Source: Sinonovacula constricta
Lineage: Eukaryota > Mollusca > Bivalvia > Cardiida > Solecurtidae
Direction: 5' to 3'
Length of the DNA: 64,000 nt
NCBI GenBank assembly: GCA_007844125.1
Contig: CM017563.1
Location: forward strand, 36,823,837 to 36,887,836
The first letter of the stretch is position 1, and the number at the start of each line of letters is the position of its first letter. The notes under the pieces are model-generated. The model ran no database searches and was not told the origin of the DNA. It was given only the letters and a program-made list of their open reading frames with translations. Both the position numbers and the translations under genes were made by a program. Of this stretch, positions 1-12,645 are shown in pieces.

Positions 1-783
1 TGATGTTGTGGCAGCATTATCATGGATAGTATGGTATCTCGTAAGGATGTTCTTCAAATAAGAACACGAAAATAACGTTTGGTTATACGAACTCGTGTAC
101 AACGTTACGATTGATGACTGTTTCTGGTTCATAAGTGTTTCTGGTTCAAATAAAAAAAAGAACAAGAAAACAAAATCATTCAATTTATCGTCACTTTGAT
201 TTTCTATTACGTAATATTTTTAACGACAAATGACTCAACAAATCAGACGAACATGTATACCATCAAACTATAACCATCGATCATTAAAAGTTTAGATATC
301 GATAAAACAAAAGAAAGACATTGATAAAGAAGATTCGAGAGGTCATTACTCTGTTTGCAATGCTCAGCCGTTTTAAATGACTCCGGGGATGCATCGGTAG
401 TATCATTTCATTAGAACATAATAACAGCCATGTTTAACAGCTGTTTTTTCCAGGAGGTAATCTGATGTGTTATGCTAATCTCATGACATTGAAATATTTT
501 TCTATAAACAGTCACGACAATGTTATTGTGCAGTGTGCCCATCCTTAAAATCTCCAAGCGCATCCCATGTTCCGATCTATTTGTGTTCGGGTTTTACTCC
601 ATTGAAACTCACAAAATTTTGTCATATTTACATTTCAATTTAAAAAATCAAATGCAACTTCTGCAGTGCCGATTTTTTTAGCATAGTGTACCCTTTGTTT
701 CATTCTTTCCATCGTATCAGGATGGTTACGTGCTTTTTCCTTGGCCTTGTTTTTTTATTCCAGCTGAGTATGAGTAAGCAATA
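1..783. other. Non-coding AT-rich left flank
   Basis: I see no gene in this stretch; all frames are broken by frequent stops. Bases 1-45 share a short motif (core GTTGTGGCAGCA followed by a TGATAGTA-like stretch) with 6,248-6,292, and in reverse with about 34,410-34,450. It is therefore a scrap of a low-copy dispersed repeat. Confidence 0.6.
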
Positions 784-815
784 CAATAATAATAATATTA
801 ATAATAATAATAATC

Positions 816-861
<46 letters not shown>

Positions 862-917
862 TTACAATCACAATAATAATAGTTATAATCATAGTAATAA
901 TAATCATAATGATGAAT
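784..917. repeat. (AAT)n trinucleotide microsatellite, interrupted
   Basis: This is a run of AAT/ATA units with scattered AAC, CAT and GTT interruptions. An open frame through it reads as polyasparagine; that is a product of the repeat and not evidence of a protein. Confidence 0.95.
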
Positions 918-1161
918 GCCCTTAAAAGTTCAATTTAGGTCATCTTTCATGTGCTTGAATTAATCGTTCATGCATCCATTTTTTTGCGTTGGAAGGATAT
1001 TTCCTGCATTATATTTGTTTGTTTGTTAAATCTATCGTCTTGAAAATACTTACTTATGATGCAGAGACACGACGGTGTCCACATGATTTAGATATACTGC
1101 TGTTTTGATGTGGATAACATTTTCCGAACTGACTAGTTATGGACTTAATAGTGTATCTGTA

Positions 1162-1441
1162 CCGGTCGCAATAGATCAGGTGGCAGAGCGTCGGTTTGCG
1201 GAGCGGGAGGTCGTAGGTTCGAACCCCGGCCGAGTCAAACCAAAGACTTTAAAGTTGGTAGTAGAGGCTTCCCACCTAACACTCGGGGCTAAGGGGACAG
1301 CATTACGCCTGACTCGTCGGTGTCAGTATAATGGACCGACCGGGTTCAGTCCCTGGGCACCTCATAAGTGCCCCTGTGCTATAATGATAGAAATGTCGCT
1401 GCGCTGTATCGGCAAAAATGCCAGCTAATCCCCTTCCCCAC
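1162..1441 (+). mobile_element. tRNA-derived SINE, family S1, full length with target-site duplication
   Basis: A 280-bp retroposon is flanked by a perfect 12-bp direct repeat, AGTGTATCTGTA, at 1,150-1,161 and 1,442-1,453. This is the target-site duplication expected of LINE-mediated insertion. The head is tRNA-like: box A (TGGCAGAGCG, 1,181-1,190) and box B (GGTTCGAACCC, 1,216-1,226) sit at normal pol III spacing. The body has two GC-rich modules (about 1,280-1,340 and 1,350-1,430) and no long poly-A tail. Related copies lie on the minus strand at 14,293-14,463 and 50,899-51,155. An open frame crossing the element is incidental. I am sure it is a SINE; I do not assign a published family name. 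Confidence 0.9.
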
Positions 1442-1569
1442 AGTGTATCTGTATTGGTGATATCAAGGGATGCATTTAGCAATTTTATTTGTCAACATAT
1501 ACTTTTTATAAAAAAAAGACAAATTTCGTTAAAGGTATCTTCGGTTGGTAGTTGTGGCAATACCATTTA

Positions 1570-1960
1570 TCACTTCCTGAATGTTATATATCGACGTTTC
1601 AAGGCAATCCTATTACGACATTCTCTCGCATGGGAGTAGAAATGATTCAGGAAAGTCAATGCATCATTGGCTTCTCCTTGTTTGATGCTTAAGTAAAATA
1701 TAAAGCTACAAAGTAGAAGTAGTTCATGCATCATGGATGTTATTATCATTGTTAAATCTTGGCACGCTCATAAATCGACCACATAAACAGTTCTTAAAAT
1801 ACATTGCTTTGTCTGATCCTTTCAACCTGACAATACTTCAATACATTCAGATTGTAGAAAATGCACAAAACCAATAGGACGCTGTTCGTAGTGTATGAAA
1901 AATAAGCCGGAGCATAAAAGTTTGTTATGGTATTAATGACTTAAATACTAAATGAGATGC
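1570..1960 (-). repeat. Dispersed repeat D4, copy 1
   Basis: Read on the minus strand, this stretch aligns with 10,640-11,020, 36,390-36,660 and 46,930-47,310. Shared landmarks are GTTGGCATCTCA, AAGATTTAACAATGATAAT, an AGCATCAAAC-like segment, TGCATTGA near the middle and GAGAGAATCTTGTAA at the far end. Two of the copies are the duplicated pair inside blocks A and B; this one and the 36.4-kb one are independent. I see no terminal repeats or coding content. Confidence 0.7.
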
Positions 1961-3139
1961 CAACACTTAGTAAACAACAACAGTAAGTATATGCTAAAAC
2001 ATTCAAACTACGAAATGCTTCGCAGGCGTGCAAGCCTTGGCATACTGTCTTCAACGGCCGATTATCTATATATAAACATATCAACTAAAAATAGTAAGTA
2101 AATAGTAAAATAGTAGATAAATGCTGTATGGCAACACGAACAATGACATGTCCAAATTCTTAGTTTGTAATAATTATAACTAGCCATGTAACAGCAACAT
2201 AGCAACACATTTCATTTATTTTTCAAAGCATTTTCCGATGAATAAGATGAATTTGATGAATAAGGTGAATGTTCTCCTAATTTATCGCACACATACTGCC
2301 TTTTTAAACCGCTGTAGCTGTTGACTTTCCAAATATAATCGCACTTATAGTTTATATTTTATAATACATAAAATGAAAGTTGATCATTTGAAACTTGGAT
2401 TCAAATAATTTGCTTTTACAAAAGTGTGTATTCAAGTTCATGTTTATGTAAAATTGGTCTAAAAGAGCGCATTCAAGTATGGCCTGACATAAGGAAGACT
2501 GTTCTGAAAAGTGCACTAAGAACTTTGTATGACAAAATTGTTTAAATGAATATGCATGCTTACATCTGAACGATGCTTTGAACGAAGTTCTAACACTGAT
2601 GAAAAACATAACAGAAAAGTATAATGAAATGCTCATAAGTACAAAATTTATAGTCATTTTCAGGATAAATCTAAACGCAGACTGAAGCATTTTTAGAATA
2701 ATCATATACCTCTTAAATGTATTTTGAGTGTTGTTTGGTTGAGTAACCAAACAGTAAAATGCTGCATTCATCGCATTATCCTGCCAGTTTCAATGGCGTT
2801 ATACACATTAACTTCTAGACCAGACATTTAAATAAATTGAAAATAAAATGTTTAACGTTCAATGAAACACATAAAGATATACTCATGGAATATAAAATGT
2901 TATGTGATGCTTTTCGTCCTATCGTTTATTGCTTTAGGAATAAATTGTGGGTCTTAATAATCGCATAACCATTATCAATGCGATGAAAGTGAATATATTT
3001 AAATGATTTTAATCGAAACAAAGACCTTGAATCAAGAGATTTCAATATTTATTAAAAAGTTATAAACAAAGTCAAAACTTTATATATGACTTGATTTCAA
3101 TTTGTTTATAATAACATAAATATGGTTATAACAGTGACT
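1961..3139. other. Non-coding AT-rich sequence
   Basis: The longest open frame (2,352-2,771, minus strand, 139 codons) is rich in Phe, Ile, Lys, Asn, Ser and Cys, the usual composition of chance frames in AT-rich DNA. I recognise no domain in it. I see no repeat with a second copy here apart from D4 at the left edge. Confidence 0.55.
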
Positions 3140-4119
3140 TCATTGTATTATTTGCAACTTCATGTCTATTTAGTGAAAAAGAGGGAGGGAGAGAGAGAAT
3201 ATCAGCAAAACACTTGGCAGTAAATAGTTTGATTCAATAAATGTACATCTCAACAATACATAGGAAACGAAGCATAATTGGAATATAAATTAAGTGAAAA
3301 AAGAGAGACGATTTCTGAATTCCGATATTACGAAAAATTAATATGTAACAAAATGTTTATCTGAATGCAGCAGTTGGTGTTCAGAAAAGTTAAAAAAACA
3401 CACGCCACTTTCAGGGACACTATCTTCAAGTTTTATCATTATAACAGGAGATATCCGTAGCTCTCTGACACTTCCTTTGCCAAATCACATTCTGTGAATG
3501 CTCCAACCAAGGTTTCGTTGAGCATATAAACAAACAATATATGTTATCCCTGTATTTACATCGTTTGTTGAAATTATCAATGTTGTAGTGTTTATTTAGG
3601 GTAACACTAGTATAAGTGTGGTTTTAATGAGACCACATAGGTGTATCACTGCAAGTGCAACAAAGAAGCCAAGAATAATTTGAATGAAACACGAATTTAT
3701 AAGTCGTTTTGTGGCGATGATATTCATTTGTGGTTGATTATATACGATGTTTGCTTTATTTATACTTTCAAGTTGTATCATGTGTTAGCCTTTCATGAAA
3801 GCAAAGTCGTTAACCAGGTGTATACATTATGCCCTAGAAAAAGGCAATCCTTATAACGATTTAATGAAATAAGTATTAAGATTTATATGAATAAAAAAAC
3901 GTAGATATTTTTATGTAATAAGTTTTTCTTGTTTTCGCAATTTACTTAATGAAATAAAACGGGTTTTTTCATACAAAAATGTATACACTTACTAATGTTA
4001 AACTATAAGTTACTCATTGATTAAATGTTCTTCTGACATCATTTCGTGATATACTTTAGGAAAGAGACATTGGCTAGATTTAGAAATTAATAATTAAATT
4101 AATGATTAAAACTCCATCT

Positions 4120-4490
4120 TGGTATGACGAATGCTGGACTGAATAAGAATATAGGACAAAGTCCTATGAGCATTGCAACATATACCAAAAAATTTAAAAG
4201 CCTCAGGACAAAGCTTCTCACATGCAAACCAAGTGTAAAAACACAAACAAATATGTGATAGCTCATTTAACAAATAGAGTAAACCCAAAAGTTGCCGCCT
4301 TGGAACGATCAGGCGTCAATATGGACCAGCTGGTGTGCTAAAACCGGTTTTACAGAGCTCTAACCTCGCACATCCTGATGGGTTTCTCAAATGTAAGCAA
4401 TGAAGGAAGCCCGATCTATTGAAATAAAAAACGCCCAAGCGCTGACGTTATGACGAAAGTTGTGACGTCATTAAAATAATGTCCACATGA
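4120..4490 (-). repeat. Interspersed repeat R4, copy in arm L
   Basis: This is an unclassified repeat, on the minus strand here. In the forward sense it runs from an ATGTGGACATT lead, through TTTCGTCATAACGTCAGCGCTTG, TTTGAGAAAC, an AAACCGGTTTT-like stretch and the core GTTCCAAGGCGGTAACTG, to the tail ATGCTCATAGGACTTTGTC. The dyad in the core is degraded in this copy. Other copies lie near 19.1, 20.3, 22.9, 25.9, 32.4, 38.7, 55.2, 58.0 and 59.45 kb. I see no pol III boxes and no open frame. Confidence 0.8.
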
Positions 4491-4711
4491 AGTATTGTTT
4501 TACACACCTGTTTATTTTAAATGAATAGGAAGATAAGATGGTTGATGTGAACAATTTCTTACTGTTAGGTTAATGAAGTGTGTGCGAACGTGCCCTAATT
4601 CGATTCGGCAAAATATTGAAAGTCTCATCATTCGACATTAATGGAAAGTTGATCTAGCATATTTTATTTGTATTCATTATGTTCTATATCAATGACCAAG
4701 GGATACAAATA

Positions 4712-4960
4712 ACAAATGTTTCAGATGCTACAAGATTCACCATTCAAATTTAGTGCGACATTATGTTTATAGAAGACTGTCGTTATTATATTTTATTCGT
4801 TCAGCATATAAATGTAGTTCTTTTGAAGATTTTTAATGTTTAATGTTTCAGGTGCTACAAGATTCACCTTTCAAATTCAGTGCGACATTGTGTTTCTAGA
4901 ATACTGTCGTTATTGTTTATTTCTCGTTTAACATAAAGTTCTTTTGAAGATTTTTTAATA
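4712..4960 (+). repeat. Two-unit tandem repeat, period 127 bp
   Basis: The module beginning GCTACAAGATTCACC occurs at 4,727 and again at 4,854, each time followed by GTGCGACATT and TTCTTTTGAAGATTTTT. The partner arm R has only one unit (about 38,300-38,410), so the tandem state arose in arm L or was lost in arm R. Confidence 0.85.
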
Positions 4961-5195
4961 CATATCCTTATAATATGTGTTTATCATTGTACTTAATTTT
5001 ACAATAAAAAATATTGTTATAATGTTATAATTGTCTTAATATATATTACTCTTATAACATAGTTTTCTTTAAATCGCATATTGTTCTTATAATTTCCAAA
5101 AAGCTGCGGTTTTTTTTACTTAAGAAATGCATCAAACATTTTATCAAATCAGTCATCAATCACTTAGTTGACTTTTATTCTCGCTCTGTATAAAC

Positions 5196-6378
5196 GGGAA
5201 GTGACATTGTTGCTTATTCCTTTTTTTAATTCTAAGATTTTTAATAATAAATTATGTTTGGTCTGACCGTAACAATGTGACAGAAGGAACAATCCAATAA
5301 AACCGGTGAATTGGCCTAACTTGTGTTATCGAAAAATCTAGAGGGATTATGTCATCGCAGGCAATTTTGTCTCTGACCGTCAGTAATAAGATTTAGCTGT
5401 CGAGACCTGATGCACTCGATGTACAGAGGGTTTATATGTGATTGACCTGGTAAGTATGTGGATATTGGATAAGATAGCTATGCTAGAAGTACTTTATGCT
5501 CTTTTTCGTTAGGATTTTTCTAAAGATATGCAAATATATTTTAACGTACAACTAATCTTAGACTATTGTAAATGTAGATATTGACGAGTACCTTTTGAAA
5601 CGGATGTCCAACATGCCATTTTCTTAAGATCGTTACACAAAAGATCTTATTTCAAAGATGTGTATAATAGCAGACAAATGATAGGTTAACATCCGCAAAT
5701 GGACATTTAGAGGCGTTTAGGAAGGCGTTTGAAATGAAACACATATTCATAATAATGAATGTGTTATCATTACCTGGTTGAATTCGTTGCACTTAACAAC
5801 AGAAAGATCTGAACATCGTTTTTGCTGGACCAGAGCACAAGACAAACAAGGTATTTTACAGTGATTAAGCAAAGCGATTTTTATTTTATTTCACAATGTC
5901 ATTTCAACTGACTCTCAATAAAACTATAGTTATTTAAGATGCTTAAACTGGAGTTGTAGGTGTAGTAACATCGAAACATCACAGTGATTTGAAATTATGC
6001 ATACAAAAATGTTTTTATTATAACACAAGCAACATTAGGAAACCTTTGTCTAGGAGAAACCACGTAAGAGCTCTATTTATGACACGAAGTCCATTGTAAG
6101 TTTATAAGTCACACCTAGTAAAACTTGTTATTCGTTTGGCAATCAAAGCTGCAGTATCGCGGACTGCACATACATGCATACTCTCTCCGTATAAACAATT
6201 TAAATTTTAAACTATCCAGTTTGCATGGTTACATTTTGTTTCTAAATTAATGTTGTGGCAGCAATATGCCTGATAGTACAGTATATTGTTGGAACATTTT
6301 ATTCACATGTAGCATTTAAGGTTCCACTATTGTGCGAAGCATCTTTTCATAAAGTGTTTTCATAAGTTATGCTTCAAC
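5196..6378. other. Non-coding sequence, no recognised feature
   Basis: I see no gene, SINE head or long repeat. The right end (6,248-6,292) carries the short GTTGTGGCAGCA dispersed motif also found at the start of the window. Confidence 0.5.
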
Positions 6379-6387
6379 TTCCGATGT

Positions 6388-6585
6388 GGGCGTCCTTGGT
6401 CTAGTGGTTACGACGTTGGACTCTGGGTCAGTAGGTCTCGGCTTTGAACCGCGAAATTGACGAGCACATTGATCCAAGTATTAAGAATTTGGGTACTGGT
6501 TCTACTCAGGAAATGGTCAGTCGAGAGTGACTTATATAAGTGCAGAGAACTTCTAATTCGACCATAAATAAACAGATTTAAACGA
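6388..6585 (+). mobile_element. tRNA-derived SINE, family S4, with target-site duplication
   Basis: A 198-bp element is bounded by a 9-bp direct repeat, TTCCGATGT, at 6,379-6,387 and 6,586-6,594. Its head starts GGGCGTCC and holds a perfect pol III box A (TGGTCTAGTGG, 6,397-6,407). The expected box B (GCTTTGAACC, about 6,440) is degenerate, so this copy is probably not transcribed. The body contains TACTGGTTCTACTCAGGAAA, and the tail is A-rich (ACCATAAATAAACAG). A minus-strand open frame across it is incidental. This is the only copy of the family I see in the window. Confidence 0.85.
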
Positions 6586-6594
6586 TTCCGATGT

Positions 6595-8403
6595 AAATGC
6601 GCAAACGATTTGAGATATGTTATCAATCACTGTATTTTCGAAGAAATTTGAGATAATGTTTTGCTAATCATGTCCATTATAATTTATAATATTTGGTCTT
6701 AAACCAATCGCCATCAATTTTTTCGAGAAGCAGGATACAATGTTAAGATGTATATCCTTTTTACTTTCGATGCGCTATTTTTTCATACCTTTATTTAATT
6801 TTTATTTCATGTTGTTGTTTTAGTCAGGTATACACGGTTTATTTAAACATAAAATGACAATTTGATACTGAAATAAGGACAAAGCGAAATAGATATAAAA
6901 TAAACATAATGTTATAAACAAAATGCATTATGTTTTCGCGTTTTTTGTCTAATTTATCCTTAAATTGAAAGTAAAGTAGTCAACAAACCTAATATAATTT
7001 TGACAAAATGTTGAAGCCGTTTTGAATAAGCAACTTGTACTGTTCACAAAAAAAGCCAAAACTTTAAAGTGAAATTTCTTACTAACTCAAACCTGCTTTC
7101 ATATACGTCTTTTTAAAAAATAACGTCTACGCGAATTTACGTAAATATGACAAATAATCGGTACATCCGAATATCAAATAAGTTGCTAATACCCAGGTAC
7201 GGCTGTCAGCTGGTTGTTTTGAATTGAACAACATTTACAATGATTTAAAGTAATAATGCTTGGGACTTTTAAATGAACCAGCATTTATTTTTTATCAGAG
7301 ATACGCATTGTTTGGTGGCTCTTCTATTTACAGACAGGTTTGTGTTTTTGTTTTATTAAAAATTATTGATAAAACTTTTGCATTGTGGCTAATATATTAT
7401 ACGGATAGTGCAGTTAAGGATAAGCAAATGTAATCATTAACATGTACATATTTGGGTCGACGACATCGGCGACCTTATATGTATATTTGGTTGGCAAATG
7501 CATATCGAGTGACGTCAAAGCTTTAACAAGCGATCTTATATTTTAACGGATATTATCATTCCTTTTTAATTTAAGAAAACATTATTTTTTTTTAAAGAAG
7601 TATTACGTTCCGTCTGTTTCTTCTAAAAACCCGATACGTAAACGATAAAAAACGGGAGAACTATGAACTAGTAACACGTCAACGTTACACATATCAATTG
7701 TCAAACACTTATTTAAAGATTAGAGAACTGCACTAGTTGAAATCTCTCCGATGGTTAAAGGGCGTCTGTATGTACTTTAATATTCTACTTTCCTACTTAA
7801 ACTATTAAATTTGGAGACATTTTGCGAAGAGTAAGTAAGGTCATAATATAAATTCACTTTTTCTGGAGCTTATAAAAGATATCCCGTCCAAAGGCTGATA
7901 TAAGTAACTTTCAATTTAAAAGTCGAACCACATTTAGTATGTTTCAAATTTGGAGACTTCGTATGGCATTGGTTAAGTAGGAGTTGTGTACACCTGGCAT
8001 CGTGAAAGTATTCCACATTTCATGAGAAACTTATACACCAAATACTACTGAACAGAAACTTTAAAGCATTACGCATCACGTCAAAGATGATGTCTGTTTC
8101 ATCTGCCACCGTCACCCTCCCACGACGCATTGTTCTAGCTGTAATACATGTTATCTTCTTGGCCATTTAAACAGTATGAAACATTATCATAAAGTAAATT
8201 ATAAAAAAAAACATTATTCTAGTAAAGTGATTTTAGTTTGTATAAATAAGAAAACAAAATGAACGTCGTTTTCCTTGTTTGTTTTTTCATAATTTCATTG
8301 GCACATACATGTATATAAATTACATCAGTGGAGTTAAGTGATATGATACTATTGACCGGTGCAATGCACTTTCTGCAATTATCAACTGTTTAGTCCTAAA
8401 GGA
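6595..8403. other. Non-coding AT-rich sequence before block A
   Basis: I see no gene, no tandem repeat and no second copy elsewhere in the window. The stretch ends at the left boundary of the large duplication. Confidence 0.5.
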
Positions 8404-10639
8404 AGTGCTTTATTACGATAGTCGCTGCTCATGACCGGAAACTGCTTTTCCTGATTTATATGATGTTATATGTTTAATTCGCCACTTTCGCTGCTAGATA
8501 ATGCATGTTATTGAAAATCGCCCATAAATGTTAGCAAGGCCAGAGAATAGATATTTAAGAAATGAACCAATCACATATTCTGTTAAGATAAATGAAACAT
8601 ACCTGGTAGACATAACTGACATGGGCATCGGGCTGAAAGCAAACAATTTTTGGCTTTTTCTTTATTTTAGTAAGGTATTTATCACATAATCAGGATGTCA
8701 CGTTAAAACACAATGTTACTAAATTTACTTCTAAATGGTACCAGCAAATTTAATAATTCTAAAATATTTATATATTGGGAAAAATAATAAGCCCATAAGA
8801 TTCAATGAAAGCTTCTTTGGAAATTCACAGACCTTTATTTTTCAAGCCAAAAGCCAAAAGAAAATGACAGTGATTTACATTTTCCACCTTTTCGCTATAA
8901 AACATGTAGATATATTCTACGAAACCCGATGTTTTACGGCACTTTACATAAGCACCAACAGTCTTCACATTGGAAGCTTGATGTTTTATTTATTCTATTG
9001 AAGTACATAAGAAATGTTAAAGTATTTGGAATGTCAACATCTTATCATTATAAGTCGGCCCTAAGAATGGTATAATGTTTAATCTTATTACAGGCACCAT
9101 TTTACATTGCTTCTCTTCACAATTACAACTTATCTTATATCATTGTAATACCAGATATGAATCCCGCAAATTGTTATGTTATTTTAATATTTTTATTTTA
9201 GATTAATCAGGAAACTCTGTTAAAGGACGATGAAAACTAATGAATCATTAAAAAACTGACTTTTCTAAGTTCTTTCCCCAATTAGCTGATTTATTTTATT
9301 TCATATCAACTTATCTAATTGCTTCATTTCATATCGTTTTATTATGGAGTACATTTTTTTCCTTAAGTCGATCACTACCCGGAATATTGGTCAAGTACTC
9401 TTACTGTAAACGTGAAGTAATGTGAATACGAGAAAAAATAAACATCACGGTGTCACCAGGATGGTTATGTTTGTGTCATCATAATTTAACCAAAAGTAAT
9501 TTATGAGGTTAAGACACTCTTCTACAGCCCGGAAAATTCTATTATTTTTAAACATTGAAATCCATTTGATTTAGACATTAAAGATTGGTTTTGCAAGTTA
9601 TATTATTGAAATGTTTACTCAAAGTACTTAAATAATGTTTTTGAGAGTTGTATTTCACATTACGTAATTCGAGAACAATAAGAGTGAGGAATTTAAACAT
9701 CATAGAAGGTGTTATATCACAACATGGTTATTCGTAATGTGTTTCTCTGAACATTGTGACTGTTGAATGATGTCTATTTCCAATAAATTAAATGTCTGGT
9801 CTTGATATTCCTGAAAGTAACGGCAATGAATCACATTAGATAATGTCTGTCGAGTATGGATAAAAGCACTCGGTTATTTATCCGAACAAAAGTCAACGTG
9901 CCCCAAGCTATATGTAATTATACTAAATATTTATTCTTTTGCGTTAAGGGGTAATCCTGCAAAAATGAATCATGTCTTATATATAAAGTACAGAAACATC
10001 AAAATGTTAGAATAAGAAAACGTATGCCTTTTCTGCAATGTTTTGCGTCCCTGTGTAGAACTTGTTCAAGGCCACTTTTAGAGTTTCAAGCATGCATGTT
10101 CGTAGAACTTGTTTTTCGTTAATAGTTTGTATTATTGTGTCCTTCGTATTCAGTTGTTTTACTCCATTCCTTTATGCTTTATTTATGGACACTTTTGTGA
10201 AAGTATTGAAAATACAACTCAGTTACCATTGTCTAGCCCATGGTTAATGTATGATGACATAAGAACGCGGGGATATACGTGCACTTATATTTGGATGATT
10301 AACACGTACATCAGTTTGAGACAACATTTGAGCCTTTAAATAGAAGCCCATTAATGTTCTCTTGAACAACTAGTAGCGGTAGATACTTTGCAAGTTAAAA
10401 TGATCGTTAATGCCTTTGCATAGCAGTTAATTATTGTTACTAAAATATGAATAATTATCCAGGTCTTCAACCTTGTTGGAGAGGCAATATACGGCTTACC
10501 TCTGATCATATTTGTCGTACATAGTCGATATGCTGCTTTATTGATGACGGCCCATGAAGGCAAGTTAACAGAGCTGGCATATCTATAACGTATTTTGTAA
10601 ATGGATTATGTAAAAGCAGATATTCGGGAGACAATTATG

Positions 10640-11020
10640 TGTTGTAGACTTAAGGGTTGGCATCTCAGTTAGTATTCAGGGTCGTACCAGCTTTTGATAT
10701 AGAAACTTAGTCTTTTTTTCACAATATATTTTTTATAAATTATGTAGAGTTCATTTTGAAGCCAGCCAAGATTTAACATTAATAATCCTGTCCTTGATGC
10801 ATGGAATATTTCCACTTTATATCTTTACATTTTTCTGCATCAAAAAGTAGCCATCGTTGCATTGAATTTCCTGAGGCATTTTAGTTGCCTCGTCAGAGAA
10901 TCTTGTAACTGGGTTGCTTTTGAACATCCAGGAGGCGATAAATGGAATTTTCACAACTATCTGAAATTTATTAAAGGGATTCTACTATTTAAATATGTAT
11001 GTTGACAGCATCTCTTTAGT
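10640..11020 (+). repeat. Dispersed repeat D4, copy 2 (block A)
   Basis: This aligns with 46,930-47,310 as part of the duplication, and also with the independent copies at 1,570-1,960 (minus) and 36,390-36,660. Landmarks are GGTTGGCATCTCAGTTAGTATT, GCATCAAAAAGTAGCCATCG and GAGAATCTTGTAACTGG. Confidence 0.7.
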
Positions 11021-11060
11021 CATTGTTGTGTACGTAAACCAAACCAAAAATGTAAGCATC

Positions 11061-11240
11061 AAAAATTTGGCCAATGTCAGAAGAGCATCGAACAATGTTC
11101 TAAGATTGAGCACCCAAATTTGGCTAATGCCAGTAGAGCATTGGACGGTTATCTAAGAGGTCGCGTTTTCGAATGAAATTAAACCCAGGCACTGTCTTGG
11201 TTTTGGTTTCATATCATTTTTCATGCTTACAGCTCCTAAA
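11061..11240 (+). mobile_element. tRNA-derived SINE-like element S5 with doubled 53-bp head module (block A)
   Basis: A tRNA-like stretch runs from TTTGGCTAATGCCAGTAGAGC (box A and D-arm-like) through TTGGACGGTTATCTAAGAG (anticodon-arm-like) to a box B-like TTTTCGAAT at 11,166-11,174. It is preceded by a second copy of the box A to anticodon-arm module exactly one period (53 bp) upstream at 11,061. The counterpart in block B has 3.4 copies. Calling it tRNA-derived is my inference from box order and spacing. Confidence 0.65.
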
Positions 11241-12442
11241 TCGGATCTTCAATTTCGTTTTATTATTTTAACATAGACTATGTAGTTGACTTCCGACAAG
11301 ATTAAACTACAAGTCGGCCCAGCAAGCAACTGTATGGATTTTAAACGAAAAAATAGACAATTTTCTGTAAGTACGTGTCAAAACTGATTTTCTCTACAAA
11401 ATGTCAATGCCCATTAGATTCAAAAACCTTCATGAACTAAGCGTCTGGTTTGACATACGTCATAAAGATATTTGAAAGATTGACACTTAATTCAAATCAT
11501 GGGACGTCGCCCAGACACAGTCTGCTGATGTAGTATTTCTTTTTTTGAATTATTTTGACAATTTTCGTCTAGAATGTTTTGCTCGTGTTACATTGCATGA
11601 TAGCAGGTCAGGTCGAAGTGAATGGCTGGTACAATGTAGATTTATATTAAGGTGTGGTGAAGTATTAGTGTATGTGGATGTTAAATGAACACATCATAAT
11701 TACAGAAACAGTTCTCTTATTTACAGATTCGAGAGTCATTTGTAATGGCCTCCTTTTTAATAAACCTTTCCGATTGTTTTCCAACAACTTATCAGTTTTG
11801 TACGTAAAATATTGAATTTTAAAGGTATTGAAAAAAAAATCATTAGAGTCTTCACATAAAAAACACAATGCTGTAAAAGCAAAACTGCAACACTTATTTT
11901 ATGTATTATACTCAGAGATATGGAGAGATATCGCTAAACAAAAGTCTTAATTGCCCAGCCCCCACTACCTTCCTCAAACCCATTAACCTACTATTGTGTT
12001 CACAGTAATAAGCCAGATAAACCCACATGCCAATTTCTAATGCTTAAATAGCAAGTTTAATTTAAGAACGTGCATAAAAAAGTGCGCTCTTAATATTTCA
12101 GTTCATCGTCGGTGTGTTTAATTTATTACAGAATCTCGATACGTAAAGCATTGGACAGTTTGGTTTTCTATTGCCATGTTCACTATTTCTAACAGCATAT
12201 TTCCCCACTTTATTAGAAAATTGCACATTTCTGTCTCAGTTTACGTTACTGCATTTGTATTGTATGGCGCCAATAAAGTGTCCTAATTATAAGTTATCGC
12301 TGGTACTCTCTTTCCAATATAATCTCCTTTTAGGGTCTGATTTGTTGTCGATGCATGCATTTTATGTGTAAATAGTTCTCAATGGCAATTACTTTTTTAT
12401 TTTTTCTAAATAGCATTTTCCGTGCTGTTGTTTACATCCGAT

Positions 12443-12645
12443 GCAAGATCTTACTCTACACTGTCAATAAGAAAACAACTTTCAGAAAGTGTGAGAGTAG
12501 AGCGCACCCAAATGCAGACTCTTACTCTAAACCGTCTTTGAGAAAAAATCTTCATTAAGTCTGAGAGTTAAGCGCATCCCGAAGCAAGCCCTTACTCCAA
12601 ACTGTCTTTGAGAAAACATCTTCAGAAAGTGTGAGAGTAGAGCGC
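12443..12645 (+). repeat. Minisatellite, 70-71 bp unit, three copies (block A)
   Basis: Units start at 12,443, 12,514 and 12,584. Each runs GCAAG/GCAGA..CTTACTC..AACTGTC..GAGAAAA..CTTCAG/TAAAGT, then GTGAGAGTAGAGCGC. The counterpart in block B (about 49,158-49,215) is a single unit, so copy number changed after the duplication. Within a unit, the TTACTCTA and GAGAGTAGA ends are partly complementary. Confidence 0.9.

Larger units (their letters stand above)
3140..5195 (+). repeat. Inverted arm L (partner 38,046-39,880)
   Basis: The reverse complement of 38,046-39,880 aligns along this whole stretch. Landmarks in order are ACTTCATGTCTATTTAG (about 3,160), the GATATCCGTAGCTCTCTGACA region (about 3,451), a block at 3,590-3,800, an R4 repeat at 4,120-4,490, the GCTACAAGATTCACC module (4,727) and GCTCTGTATAAA-like sequence near 5,190. 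Divergence looks like 10-15% with small indels. The arms are about 33 kb apart and in opposite orientation. I found no coding frame shared by both arms, so this is probably a mobile or segmental copy, not a gene pair. Confidence 0.85.

Noticed and set aside
1177..1230. tRNA gene calls at SINE heads (1.18, 6.39, 14.4, 17.27, 23.65, 28.06, 47.6, 51.1, 53.8 and 60.3 kb)
   Set aside because: Box A and box B are present, but the acceptor stem does not close, the elements continue into SINE bodies, and several have target-site duplications.
2352..2771. Longest open frame in the window, 139 codons on the minus strand
   Set aside because: Its composition is typical of AT-rich chance frames, no domain is recognisable, and no duplicate copy exists to test constraint.
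10062..10247. Similar 61-codon frames in blocks A and B (10,062 and 46,349), as a possible small membrane protein
   Set aside because: The similarity is explained by the DNA duplication. About half of the residues differ, as expected without selection.
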